Part shown: piece after piece, positions 1 through 12,437 of the stretch
Layout of the letters: each line of letters starts with the position of its first letter
How positions within the stretch are numbered: position 1 is the stretch's first letter
Origin: Anisakis pegreffii
Lineage: Eukaryota > Nematoda > Chromadorea > Rhabditida > Anisakidae
DNA: 64,000 nucleotides
Reading direction: 5' to 3'
Assembly (NCBI GenBank): GCA_035041965.1
Contig: JAPYMA010000586.1
Coordinates: 186,001 to 250,000, forward strand
Notes under the pieces: model-generated
What the model saw: only the letters and a program-made list of their open reading frames with translations
Told to the model about the DNA's origin: nothing
The model's database searches: none
Translations under genes and position numbers: made by a program

Positions 1-273
1 GGTTAGGCGCCGTTTGTTTCCAGTATTTCATGCTTGATGAAGTGTTCACTACTATGAAGGTCGGTAAAAGGAGGGTTATCTGCTTGAAAAATATTCGTAC
101 GAATTCTATGCAAAAGGAAGGAAGTTGAGCAACTTTTCTGCAAAAAGTTGAGCAAAAACAAAAAGAAGTTGAGCAACTTCTCTGCGTTTTTATGTGATCA
201 TCATGTTCATGCTTATGGTCATATTCATTTCAATCTTTGAATTGAATTTGATGGATAGTTGACTTATTTTCAG
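1..273. other. Upstream of the first VPS72 exon seen; short repeated motif
   Basis: No coding exon can be assigned here. An upstream VPS72 exon may lie here or off the window, because the exon starting at 274 stays open in frame back to its acceptor. The 14-base element AAGTTGAGCAACTT occurs at 122-135 and 166-179. Each copy is a 6-bp inverted repeat around AG. Confidence 0.5.
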
Positions 274-331
274 TGAGGATAACAGTAGCAGTGGCGATGA
301 GAGCAGTGATGAAAGTACCGAAATCGAGTTA

Positions 332-2057
332 ATGGTCAAGACTCGTGAACGTCGTTCGAATGCTGGCAACAAGATGGCTCAGTTGATGGATGACACAGAG
401 CAAGAGGATGAATTCTACAAGAATACATACGGTGGCAACTTTCTTGAGGTAATCGCGTGTTCATTTTGGATGATTTGCTCGGGCATTTGACATTTCACTG
501 AATTTTAATTATACCTTATCGCGAACTGATTACCACTTTTAAATGCTCATCTCGTTTCTCCTATTTTCATATTATGACACCTAAAAGACTTGGCTGTTAG
601 TGCTGGCAGGATCATTCATATGCAACACTAAATAACGACGACAATTGTGTTAATGATGTATTTGTTATATCGGTTGATTCAGATCTACAGTTATGTGTTT
701 TTTCGAATGATATGGTGCTTTTTTAAATGACTGGAAATTTGGCAGAAAATTTTCAAGTATGACTATTGAGTATTTAGGACGATGCAGATGATGCATATGA
801 ATCACCGGTAGAATCTGACCATGATGAAGTGGATTCGGATTTCGATCGATCGGAACAGGAAGAGGAGACAATTAGTGATGCAGAAGATGGCGAGAAACGG
901 AAACGGCGAAATGTTTATAAGGTGAAGAGTGACATAATCTTGGTATCATTTGTGCATTTCATGTTGTGAAGATTTTTGATATTGTGATACCGCGCTGATT
1001 TATGAATTTATGCTCGTGGAGAGCTGTTCAATGAATTAGTGTGTTTTGTCAAATCGTAAGTGTTTGTATTCGTTGATTTTTTGGTGATTCATAGCTTGAT
1101 TGCAAAGTGGTTAGTTGGGTTCGTCTCGAACTGTTTTCATTTACACATCGCCAAATTCGAGGAACCACAATTGGGAGGTGACAAGAAGAAGCGAAAATCG
1201 TTGCTTGAAAAGAATCGGAAATGGGTAGTGGCCAGAATGGGTGGACCAACGGTGGCTGCGAATACAGTCAGTCCCGAGACACAGGTATTCTGTATGATCG
1301 TTTTCAGTTGTTCGTCTAATGTTATTTGATGAGTATCCGATTCGGATCTGAGCTATGTGTTTGTACAATGATTGCATATACAATAAGTAAATCATAGGAT
1401 TTGCTTTCACAGTTGACTAAACTGTAGGAATGGCATCACATAACTTGATTTGTTGGTGTGCCTTATTCTGTGTTGGTTGCAACTTTCGTTTATTTTGAAG
1501 GCAGAACGACTGGAGGAAGCTCGAGAAACGGAGCGTATGAATTTGGCATCACTGCAGAAGTACGAACAATTTGAATTGGAGCGTAAAAAGAAAAGCGAAA
1601 AAATAAATGCAGCACGCAAATTGAAACCGCCCTATATCAGTCATGTGGACGGGCCGAATGGTAAATGGATTGTTGTGCCTGAAGTGAAGAAATTTGTTAA
1701 ACCTGAACGAAAGGTGAGATGGTTGGGTGTGATTGTACACTGTTGCTTTCAGAGAATGGAAACATAAACGTGCCTTCTCGTTTCTCTGCAATATTTCGCA
1801 TTAGATGTTATTGAGATGGTGCTGTCAATATGACCTCGTTGAATGTAGTTTCGATTGATGTGATTTGCAAGTGGACATTGCAGATGCGAGTATTATGCAG
1901 TGTTACATCGCGACCAGCCAAATATCGTGATCCTCTCACCGGTTTGCCATACGCCACAGTGGCCGCGTTCAAGTTGATTCGACAGAAGTATATCGAGCAT
2001 TTGCGAACGATTAAGAATAATTCAGCTGTTACGACTTGGCTCAGTGAACATTCCTAA
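332..2057 (+). CDS. VPS72: VPS72 / YL1, H2A.Z-chaperone subunit of SWR1/SRCAP-type complex
   Basis: YL1 binds the H2A.Z-H2B dimer and helps SWR1/SRCAP-family remodellers deposit H2A.Z in the nucleus. Exons: 274-448 (coding from ATG 332), 778-921, 1162-1284, 1501-1713 and 1884-2057; all junctions are phase 0, giving about 256 residues against about 364 in human. The N-terminus carries the family motif RRSNAGNKMAQLM followed by EDEFYKNTYGG (about residues 8-35). Exon 2 is an acidic stretch ending in basic KRKRR. Exon 4 encodes a charged helix beginning AERLEEARETERMNLASL. Exon 5 holds the YL1_C domain, with SRPAKYRDPLTGLPYAT. I chose ATG 332 because it sits just before the conserved motif. The frame is open upstream to the acceptor at 273, so an N-terminal extension is possible. 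The acceptors of exons 3 (TTCGAG) and 4 (TTGAAG) are unusual. A possible poly(A) signal, AATAAA, lies at 2561. The gene converges on SF3B2. Identity is certain; the exact start is not. Confidence 0.94.
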
Positions 2058-3064
2058 TTACTTTACGGTGGTTGACTAAATGAGCTGGCAAGGGATGGTC
2101 ATGAATTGATCGCTGCAATAGATCTACATTCTCACTTTCAAATCAATAAGAAATCAATCACGCGAGTGCAAAACAAAAAATCTGCAATCTCGCAAAATGC
2201 TTCTTTTTTGCTACTCACTGCAATGCTTCTTCGGAAAATGCTTTAATCTCGGGTTTGAATTGCTTACCAATCCTCTCCAGTTGTCTCACCATTCCCGAAT
2301 AAGAGTTATTGTTTTGTTTTGACTGTCTATCTGTGCAAAACTGTTGAGTTGTTTTATTTTATTTACTCATTACTTTCCATTAATATGTGGCTGATTCGTT
2401 GGCTGGATCAAAATGAAATGACGACTACTGACTGTGCTGTATGGCGGAATTAACGTCGAGATAAACTGATGTATATATTAGTCGAATATAAAGCTTCAAA
2501 CGGATCTCAGTCTCCGCTCCAGGAAAATATTGACTGAAAATGGAACTAAACAAAGCGAAAAATAAACCGACTTTTAAACGACGTTTTATCCACAATAATA
2601 TTACAACAGCAACAACAACGATACCGAAACGAAACGATTGAATATCTGTCAGAAAATGTATTCTTCAAAAAATGGATGATTGGTCACACAATGAAACTGA
2701 TTCAACGAATAGTAAACGTAAGAAACAAGGAACGTGAACAGACAAATATGAAACAAGATGAAATAGAGAGTGGTCGAGAAACTCAGTGAAAAGAATAAAT
2801 ACAGTCGCATAAACGGATCGATCGACGTTCAGATTACTGACTCAGAATGAATTATCAACATTAGTTGCGCAACAATGAAATAAAGTAGAAAGCAACGTAA
2901 TGTCTTTCAAATACGTCAAATTTGTGCGCCGAAAAACATTCTTTTTGTTCAGATATCTAGTGGTAAATAATGATTGTTTTATGGAAACGCCGTTGTGCAA
3001 CTTCGTTCCTTGTTGTCTATTTGTGCAACATATATATGAAAAGTAATGTGATGATGAGTAACAA
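2058..3064. other. Intergenic region between convergent VPS72 and SF3B2
   Basis: This stretch carries the 3' untranslated regions of both tail-to-tail genes. AATAAA on the plus strand at 2561-2566 could serve VPS72. On the minus strand, AATAAA occurs only as the complement of the TTTATT pair near 2353-2363, far from the SF3B2 stop. I see no further coding exon. Confidence 0.6.
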
Positions 3065-6000
3065 TCAAAATTTGAAATCCTTATACTTCTTCGGTTGTTG
3101 TTGTTGACTGACTTTCTTCTGCTCTTGTGCTTTACGTTTACGCTGAAAACAAACACAAAAGAATAAGAATTGAGATTGTGAGAGGAAGCAGTGTGAAGTG
3201 GAGAAATGATCTGCACCGGTCAGCAATATCAACTGTGCATAATCAAATTCCTTCGAATCTCAGCGAACACACGAACTCGAATGCAGTCATCGAATTTGCG
3301 ACGTTAACATCAACACATTCGATTCAGCAGCGGAAGTAAACGTGCTAAGTGAACGAAGAGGAAAGAGGATACATTTTGTTTAGCCGAGTGCTCTGCAACC
3401 ATATCCGAGAAGTCTTCGTCGTCATCCATCCGTCCTTTGGTCTGCTTTCTCAACTGCTCTTCATATTTCTTCTCCAATCCCTTCTGGTCGGCCAAATCCA
3501 AATCCTCTGGATTCAGTGATACCTCTACACCGCCCGTTTCGCCAGCTCCTCCACCACCTTGTGCAGCTGGTGCTGGTACGGCTTTCTTCTACAAAATTTA
3601 TTATATGAGCACTGAAAACAAAACACTACCATAAATAAATCAGTCACAAACACTTAAGCGAAATTGACAATACTGCTAGTAGTATACGCACAAAGTCAGT
3701 TCCGTAGATAAACGCACAGGTGTATAGCGATGTGTTTTGTGGGGAATAGGACAATCTGCATCAGAGAACTTGAACAGCTAACCGATATATCGTAAACGTG
3801 CGTACTGGCCAACATCTGGCCAGCGATACGATCCACTTTTCGTTCTTGTAGTACCGTGTAGAGTTGCGGTGCTGGTGTGTCCCCGCCAGCAATACTGAAA
3901 TATGTGCACATATCTATCAGTTCTTCAAGCGACTACCTTCTACCAATAAACAAACTCATTCGGAAACAATCCAACAGCTAACTCACCTCTCTTCCACCCG
4001 TTTACCCTTCCTCAATTCAATCGTATCCGGCGTCTCCACTCCTGTTGGTACTCCAGACGTAATTCCGGATGGTGTCGTAAATCTGAATATCATATGCACT
4101 TCATCTAACTGACCAATACAATGAACAAGTTAACTTTGATTTCATCAGCAAAATCATAACAGCGAATTCATTCCTGTTGATCTCTCTTTGCTTACGCCAA
4201 CAATTTCCCTCAGTTCAGCGTCCGTCCATAAATACGGGATAAGAATAACTTTTAACTGACCCTTCAGTAGTGGCTGGTGTAATGAAACCAGTCTCAGTAG
4301 CGGTACCATCTGCCAAATCCTCTTCGTCCTCGTCACTTTCATCACTCGAATCCTCATCACTTCCAATTTCACCCCAATGGCGACGTTCGATTCGTGATTC
4401 ATCATCCATCTCTGGCATTGACGGTGCCTGAAGTAAATATGAAATGATGGATGGCATTGTTGACGAAATCGTTAACAATAGAATAGGTCATACAACAACA
4501 ACAGTTGGTCGTTGAATAAATCTACTAACCTCAATGCCGAAAACATCACCGTACAACGGTTTACCATGTTCATCAACCGGTGGTTTACCCCAACCACCAG
4601 CATGATACCCAAACGCACATCCTTCTGGTATTGGACAGTTCAATCCTGGAACTTTCAGATTCGGATACGACGGTGGCGGTCCGTAACGTTGCATTGCAAT
4701 CAGCCACGGCGGTGGAAATTTGCTGGCATTCTAAAAATGTTTAATGTTTCTTCACAATGCGATGCAGTCTTATCAGTTGAGAATATTGCAAGTTCACTAC
4801 GTATCAATTTTCAACTCTAAGGTAAGCGAAGTTTTTTCTCGATCGTCTACTCAGACCACGATTCCTCCTCGGCATCCAGCTCAGACTGCTCTCAAAATTT
4901 TTGAAAAACTGTTCCACCGAGAGCAGAATGTTCTGATCATGTACTGAACGAGCCAGAATGTGAATGAATGATTGAAAGAATACCGGTCCAATCGGCATTC
5001 CGAGTGCAATTCGAAGTTCATCACTCAAATTCCCCGGTTTCTTCTCTTTCATAATCGTCTCCAACTCTTTACCCTCATAATACAATTCACCCATTTGGGT
5101 CATTGTTGGTTTCACTTGCCATTTGAAGAATGCGTCGTGCAGCTTTTGATAATCAATATCGATACGCCCCAGTTTCGGTCTGGCACGTTCGCGCATTTTT
5201 GCTTTCAGCGATTGCGCGTCTTCCTTAAATCATAACCATTCTTCTGTTCATCAGACCAGTTGTGATAAGCGCGTTTTAAAGGCACTGCAGAAATTGTTCG
5301 ACTGCTTGATCAAGTCAAGCAACAGCTATTCATTAGAACGAGTTGAATTTTTTGTTTACATGCGCATCTATATTTGCATGGTGAATGAATATTTAGCAGC
5401 TATTGGAGATATAAGACAACTGATGGAACGCTAAGACCTTTTCCCACATAGTTTCCCGCATTTCCATTATACCGGTACGTTTAATAAAATCAGGCAGATC
5501 GAATGGCGGTCTTTCGAAACCTCGTTTACCAGCTAAATATTTGCGCTTTGCATTCCAGTGACGAGGAACTGGCACTGTATTGCGGTAAGCTTTCAGTGAG
5601 ACGAGCAAGTGCGGATCTCTTGAGGTCACATCAGCCCATTCCACAACGTCCGGACGACCCGTTGACTACAAACATTTGCTATCCTTGAACCGGTACATTC
5701 TCACTAGGAATGTTACTATTGTATTTTTTGGTTACGAAACGTGGATCAATCGTATCTTTCGAAAACTTATGCAAATAATTTTAAAAATGATGAAAATTGC
5801 ATCAGATTCCATTTGAACTGTTTCATTTCGGTTATGTTAAGTGTATTGTCTTAAGAAGTGTATCGGAACAGTTCGATCGTTTAGCTAAAGTTGATTCGAA
5901 CAGATAATGCAGCACCTCCTTAAGCTCAGTTATTGATGGCTGCATTGCAATGCGTAACTTTCTACGACTCAGTTTTTGCGTTTCACCAGCTTCCTCTTGC

Positions 6001-6742
6001 TGACGACGTTTCTCGCTCATCTCTTCTTGCAAAATCTTCTCCGAAATTGACGCCTTCGTTGGCTCTTCTTCTTTCTTCACTTCAAATGCACCCAATTGGG
6101 TGGTTGTCGTTTCAGTTTTCTTCTCTTCTTCAGCTATCTGAATGCACAACATTTACTTTGTTACAGCAGGGAAACAGCAAGGGAAAATTATGGTTGAAGT
6201 AATTCGAAGCACGCACTTTGAAATTCTCGAAGATTTTTGCAAAGTACTGAAAATTCGGATCATTGGGATCCACTTCTGGCATTTCACCCACATATTCCAC
6301 GTCTACAGTAATATCGTCGTTGTCGGTATCCGGCTCTGAAACAAACAAAACTGATAAGAGATCACACAAAAATTTGATGCTCAGAGCTGATAAACTTTAG
6401 AGGCATAAGAAATGCGCTATTTCTCACGAGATTCTACACCGTTTTGAGGAGCGGACAGCTCGGCATTGTCTTTTCGTTTCTTTTTGGATTCTTTCTTCTT
6501 TTTGTTTCGATTCTTCCGTCGTTCCAATTCCTGAAATTGCAAAATTTGCCGGAGAGCAATGTTCAATCTATAGATTCAAAACTATGATGAACATTATTGG
6601 AAAATTCACGCGCATTTGATGAATAAGTCAATGACTACTCTCAGATTACCTTAATTTCCTTCTTGCTCAGATGTTCGGTTGATTCAACAACCGCATCTTC
6701 AGTCTCAGCCACAGTTTCATCGTCACGTTCCAATTGAACCAT
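3065..6742 (-). CDS. SF3B2: SF3B2 / SAP145, splicing factor 3b subunit 2
   Basis: This U2 snRNP SF3b subunit contacts SF3B4 and pre-mRNA near the branch point. Twelve exons, 5' to 3': 6742-6650, 6530-6428, 6335-6217, 6137-5916, 5665-5438, 5223-4984, 4730-4530, 4427-4261, 4082-3987, 3894-3783, 3588-3373 and 3142-3065. Phases agree at every junction, giving 624 residues. A basic Lys/Arg stretch is followed by EYVGEMPEVDPNDPNFQYF (about residue 80). The DUF382 core runs from RPDVVEWADVTSRDPHLLV (about 182) through LPDFIKRTGI to IDIDYQKLHDAFFKWQ (about 276). The PSP motif is RYGPPPSYPNLK to YHAGGWGKPP (about 350-385). The C-terminus has DFSDMVAEHSAKQ and ends KYKDFKF. Human SF3B2 (895 residues) has an N-terminal SAP domain and proline-rich region that are absent here. 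ATG 6742 is chosen because a leaderless acceptor lies 14 bases upstream. Confidence 0.96.
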
Positions 6743-6756
6743 TTCAAGAGTTTTCT

Positions 6757-6765
6757 CTGAAATCA
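6757..6765 (-). promoter_or_regulatory. Probable spliced-leader trans-splice acceptor of SF3B2
   Basis: On the minus strand, GATTTCAG lies 14 bases before the SF3B2 ATG, and I find no upstream donor and exon that join it in frame. A short untranslated leader after a TTTCAG site is the usual look of a nematode trans-spliced mRNA. A cis-spliced 5' untranslated exon is the alternative. Confidence 0.55.
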
Positions 6766-9700
6766 ACCGAATCTAGGATACAGTTAAATGCGAATCGTGC
6801 ATACTCATCAACCTCATCGGCTAATGCTCACAGCAGTTTTAATGGGACTATAAGATTTGCTCCGAGAAGCAGAGGCTCATCCTGGCTTCGCACTGAATCT
6901 CGTAATCCCCCCTTTCATGAACACTTTAACTGAAACAGAAAGTTACTCTCAAAAACAACTTCACAGCAGCTTATTACTCGAATTTAGATCTGCGCAGACG
7001 TTCAATGAAAGATTGAAAGGTGGAAACTCTCACTGAACGATCAAAAAACACAAAAAACGCCTCATGTCCGAAGTAACCACCCGAACGTCAAAAATCATCT
7101 TTCGAAGTCAATTAGTTTCAGTCAAAACGAATGCTTGGCGAAATGTCTGTGGCCAGGTCATTTCGCCAACATTTCTATCACATTTTAATACAGGTGAAAT
7201 TAATTGTTAGACGCGAGTGTTTGATGAAAGCGATGCAGGATTCGAGATACATCCATCGGATAGCTGACATATGGAGATTTATCGCAAAATCCAATCAACT
7301 TACAAAAAAAGATTCACAATCTTCAAGTACACCTAAGATGGTATCATATCCTTAACGTGTTCATCAATACCAGACGGCATTCGGGTTTTCGACGATTCAT
7401 TTCAAAAAAAAGCACAAGATTAACGTGACGCATATGTGAATGCAGCAAGATGATATCATTAGACCTATGTATACATTCTTTTTACGTATTTCACCTGTCT
7501 AATTGAATATATTTCGAAATGTGACACTTCAGCAACATTCCGACGACATATTTCAAATGATTCCAAATTTTTGGACCACTTTATTCCAATGAGAAAGGCA
7601 CTTATTCTCTGTTCGAGGAACGCATGAGTGAATATAAAACAAGAGCACAGAATTTTCCTGGAAGTAATACCATTTCGGCTGTCTTGTTCCACTCTCTCCA
7701 ATATGCAGCCAAAATAGTGATTCGACTACAATGAATATGAGTTACCGTAATGAATATGAGTTACCGCTCTCGCAAAATACAGCTTTCAGATAAATTGATG
7801 GTCTTTTTCGGAGATCACTTAAGATTTAGCATTTGCCATCCATCCATCACTGATCATTTCCGATTCTCCAATACGGCATTGGGTTGCCGATTATGTCATT
7901 GTGACAAAGTTTAGCAAGCATCAGAAAAAGGTATTTGATTCCTTCAGGGTTGATTTATTCATTTTGTAATATTTCAGTTTCAGAGCTGAAGATACGACTG
8001 CAATAGTTCAACACGAATATTTACTCTTCAGTTGTGTAAGCTTATTTCCTCATAAAGCGGTGATTGTTCGTCAGCGTCTCTCAACTTATCATTTTACAAC
8101 TTCTTATCCCAGCACATTTATTCATTAACCACAAAAAAACCGTCACCGTTTTTATTTCAGTTGTTGGCATTTTATTGCAATCGCTGATCGAGCACTCTCT
8201 CGAAGTTGACTTCAGTGTACAGGAATGAACGAATAAAGAAACGAACGAGCTCAATTGATCGAATAAGTTCACTACGATAAACTTTCATGAAATTGATTTT
8301 ATTCGGCAACACGCAATGGCGTTTCTTATTTATCATGTACTTTGCTTTTAAAGTGCGATGTTATTAGTTTGTTATGCAATTTCAGGAATGATTACGCAAC
8401 ATTATGATGTCGTTGTCCTTTGGTTCGTTCACATATCAGTGTTGAGAAAGGAAACCCGTTCTGTTCTGTTCACTTAATGTGGACTGCGATGAATATTTTC
8501 TGAACGATTTATTTGGAATTTTATTTGAATATAATGCGATCGAATGATTATTCATTTTGTTTGACGATCTTCTAAGAGCAATTAATTCGATTTGATTACA
8601 TTTCATGATATATTTGTTGTTTCGATCGTGCAAAAGGGAATGTGCTCAACTAACAGCTCATTCTTATAGTCATCGACCTTCTTTATTCTCAGTGCAGTCT
8701 TCATCTCGATTCGTATCCTATAAGTGTCCAAGTGCACGTCTGTCTGATTATGGTTTCTGTAATTAGCGTGAATGAAGCATGCTCACGAAAAGGTGTATTG
8801 AATAACGTTACTTCTATTGGTGTGTGGTATTTCTGTTAATCATCATCATTATTATCGCATCGTCACGGTTATTTTTGCTAAACGGTGTAACATTTAACGA
8901 AAATTGCACTATTTGATCTTTTTTTGGTGATTTCACTTGTAACAGTGCTTAGTGAATCATATGGCGATGATTAATGCAGAGTGCGACTCTTCCAGAACAA
9001 GCCGAAACTCAAACGTTAGTTGCATCAGCTAAATTTTTTGCAAAACAGTCGCTAGCCGCCGTTGTTGTTCGTTTGGCTTATGTGTGCATTTTCTAGGCCG
9101 AGACTATCGTTTGATTAAGAACAGTGAGTTGGGTAGTGGCAATGAAAAAGAAAACAACGTGATATTGCCATGAACTTTTGATTTTGCTCCTTCAAAATGA
9201 AGTTTATCGAAACAAACGAAGTTCACGGTTTTTAATGCCTCTATAAGGATAATGATTAGTTGCTTAACCGACTCTATGCGAACAGCTGATGATGGATGGA
9301 TGATGATGCATCAACCAATTCAAGCGAATCGCGGCTCGCAGAGAACTTTTCACATTTATGTGGGTCCTGGATTATCTGTTCACCTTAGTGATGTTTTATG
9401 CATGCACCTCGATTATTTGAATGCTTGAGTAACGTCGTTAAGCCGTTTTTCGTATTGTTTTACCGTTTAACGTGCTCGTTTCGTATTGTGATGCTACTGA
9501 ATCGCTCGATGACTAATTGTAAATAGCATAGCGAACTGTGATCATCATCATCATTAGTCGACTGACTTTATTCGGCGCCTGTACCATCGCGTGTCTGGCA
9601 CGAAAACTGGCTTAGAAGTTGGGGGAGGATTGCGCGAAAGCTTTGTGGAGAGGTGCAATTGTTGTTGACTTGAAGAAGCAGAAAGTGCAAAGAAAGAAGA

Positions 9701-10092
9701 CGATTGGAATGAATTCGTCAGAAATGAATTCGTTCATTCTTCATTGAATCATTTGCACTATTCGTCATCTCCTTTATCTGATCACTCCTCTCATTCATTT
9801 ATTTGCCAAGGCGACAATGAATAATCATTTCTTTGACTCATCGCTCACCACATACATCAACTTCCGAATACCGATGAAAATATCTCACAAGAAAAGATGA
9901 CACTACCGACGAACAACAAACAAACCATCAAAGCAAAAAACAACATTCCAAACATTTTCGAAAAATGAAAATGAATCAATTCATTTAACTCATCACTGTG
10001 CACAGTCAATATCCTCATCATTATTATTTTTATGGTTTTGATGATTCATTTTTGATCGGTCGGATAAAGTTTGATCAACTACATTCTCATGC
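6766..10092. other. Gene-poor stretch
   Basis: No recognisable gene. The only open segment of note is on the plus strand at about 9252-9428: 58 codons from ATG, with a GTGGGT donor-like site after the segment QRTFHIY. It has no partner exon that I could find, so I do not call it a gene. Confidence 0.4.
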
Positions 10093-10333
10093 ATAGAAAC
10101 ATTTAATATCTTTCAAATTTTGACATGCCGTCAAAATGCTTATGAAACATTTAATACAATTATCACTAGTATGCTTACGATTTTGACATGTCAATTGCTA
10201 ACAACAAGAGGGTGCAATCAAACAATGAGCTAAATAAATGTGTCAGTTGGAAGGTAAAATTGAAGAGGGCAACAATCAAATGCAATTTTAAATGAGTGAG
10301 TGCAACTTTCTAGTCAATTATCACTAGTATGCT
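10093..10333. repeat. Locally duplicated AT-rich sequence
   Basis: The 19-base string CAATTATCACTAGTATGCT occurs exactly at 10157-10175 and 10315-10333. GAAACATTTAATA and ATTTTGACATG also each occur twice between 10093 and 10190. This looks like a decayed local tandem duplication. No coding signal was seen. Confidence 0.6.
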
Positions 10334-12420
10334 ATGAGGTCAGTAGTTCAGTCGTGGTCATAATCAGAGATGTCAGTTCAACAAGATATGAATTGAAGTC
10401 CGAGTGGACGCAAACTATCTCTTGATAGACGAAATGCTTTGGTCATAATAGCTATTCTGTGTTATGCGTATTTCGGTCGCGAATTGCAAGAACATCTGGA
10501 TACGCTTCTTGGGAAACGAGTATTTGTTAGGTGAAGTTCATGGTCTTTAACTTCAAACAAACACTTATTTTTCAGAAGAACATATCGTCCGTATGTAACT
10601 CACTCACATGAAACCATTCTAAACGATCAGCTTACCCTAACAATGAGCTAGTCGAATTCTGCTTCTTTTCACAAGGACGGAATCCAATTTAGTTCTCAAA
10701 AAATCCTTGAACTACGGAAACACCGTCAAAATTGGAGAAAAGTTCTTTTTCTATCTCAAAATATGGGCAACTTAAATCATACGTATCGTTCTTCATCATT
10801 ATATGATCACTTTATGCGATCAGTTCCCATCGTTTCACTGTGCTCAGGTTGATCAACATTTGACATCAACGTGCGCGCATTTTTCATTCAAAACCATCGC
10901 AGTTTTCGTACTGGTTCATTTTCCTCAGCAGTCGTTTCGTTTGTTGGTCTGGTTTTGACGTGGTTCATTTGTTGTTTCGTGCTAGTTCATTCAGAGTTTT
11001 CGAACGTTTCGTTTCCATATCTTTAAGTTGAAAATGATTCACATGTGGTTGATGTTGTATGTTTTGAATGTGAACCGACACTCCTAGAGAAGTTAAACCC
11101 ACGATCAGGTAAACAAATTATTGAAGGTTCAGTCTTGTTCAAAACAATTTTACACTTTTTCAAGCGGATTTTTGCATTGCGACGAAGAATGGTTTGCCTA
11201 AAAATGCCACAGTTAAGAAAAGAGTATACTGAAGATGATGTATTATGTAATTTCCATGCTCTTTTTGCTCGTCAAATATGGATCAAGTGTTGAAAAATAT
11301 TCTCTAAACATCATCACCTTTTGTAATGATAATCTTTTGTATTTCTGTACTCATACGCCTACTTTTAGCGGGATATCAGACACTTGCATGAATCATTGCA
11401 AAAAATATGAATGATGTTTGATGTGCCATTAGAATGAGGTGCTTGCGATTTCGATATAGATAGCATGATTACTGTTATTACTATTATTAGTAAACATAAG
11501 TAGTGAGTTATTGGATGCATGGTCTGATCACAATCCAGCTGTGATATTTCGAAATAGAGATATGTTTGTTCAGTTGAAATGTTTATGTGTATTTGCATAT
11601 GTTACTGTGAACTTTAACTGTAGATCTATGAAGACGACTGTAATCGTTATGCAGTTTTAGCCAACGTTACCACTGTTGTATCATGCCAGATTTGTCTTGG
11701 AAATATTGTTGGCTTCGCGCATATCGAGTACATGAATCGCATTCATTTAAAACTTCAAATGTACTCACGATTCTTTGCGAGAGGTAAGCGAAGCTTTGTA
11801 GGAGTTTTGTTAATCGTTTACTGTATCAACAAGATGCAAGCGTACAATTCAGTGATTTGTGCCCAACTCGTCAACTCTCAACTCGTATATGGCGTCTGCC
11901 ATATTCCTCTATGAATGGCAGAGTACCATTCAACTGTATGATTTCATGTTAAGTTGGCAATTGACTATCAGTAATAATAGGTACATTTGTCTAGCAAACA
12001 TATATCATGTCCGGTATACAGCAGCATAGCTAAGTTACACGAATCGTCCACGTATAACTTTCACGTTAATTGTTTCCGTATTTGAATATTCGCATCATTG
12101 CAGCGTGCATCTGTTGTCAGCTGTGCACATATGCTCTGTCGTGTTTTTATTGTACATGATTGATTTTACCCTTCTTCACAAAACTACTAAACTTTCAGGT
12201 GGTCACTGATTACCAGCATGGGCTCTTTACGCAAGTAATGAATCTAGAAATTAGCTGACAAATATTGTTAACAGCTTTATTTTGGCGAGACAATATTGCT
12301 TAACAGATCAGATACAAACACTACACCGTGACAGATTTGTTCTCAAATTTCGTTCCGCAGTTTTTTGTCTGCTCAAAACGAAACGAATCGCCGAATTCTC
12401 GAACCAAAAACTAAATCAAC
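10334..12420. other. Gene-poor stretch with one exon-like segment
   Basis: A plus-strand frame is open from about 11032 to 11293. A segment at 11032-11108 is flanked by an acceptor-like CTTTAAG and a CAG/GTAAAC donor. It contains the string VVDVVCFECEPTLLEKL. I could not link it to another exon, and codon periodicity is weak. The rest shows nothing supported. Confidence 0.3.
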
Positions 12421-12437
12421 GGCGCCATTGTGGCGCC
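12421..12437. repeat. GC-rich perfect hairpin, 7-bp stem
   Basis: GGCGCCA, a 3-base loop TTG, then TGGCGCC. GGCGCC is itself a palindrome. The stem is unusually GC-rich for this AT-rich surrounding. The function is unknown; it has no T-run, and terminators of this type are not expected in a eukaryote. Confidence 0.7.

Noticed and set aside
1060..1329. 89-codon plus ORF taken as a whole gene
   Set aside because: Only 1162-1284 is coding, as VPS72 exon 3. The rest is intron read-through.
3127..3339. Plus-strand ORF over the last SF3B2 exon
   Set aside because: It is a shadow. The minus strand here encodes the conserved SF3B2 C-terminus with matching splice phases.
6100..6369. Plus ORFs across the SF3B2 acidic exons
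   Set aside because: They are antisense shadows of exons 6335-6217 and 6137-5916.
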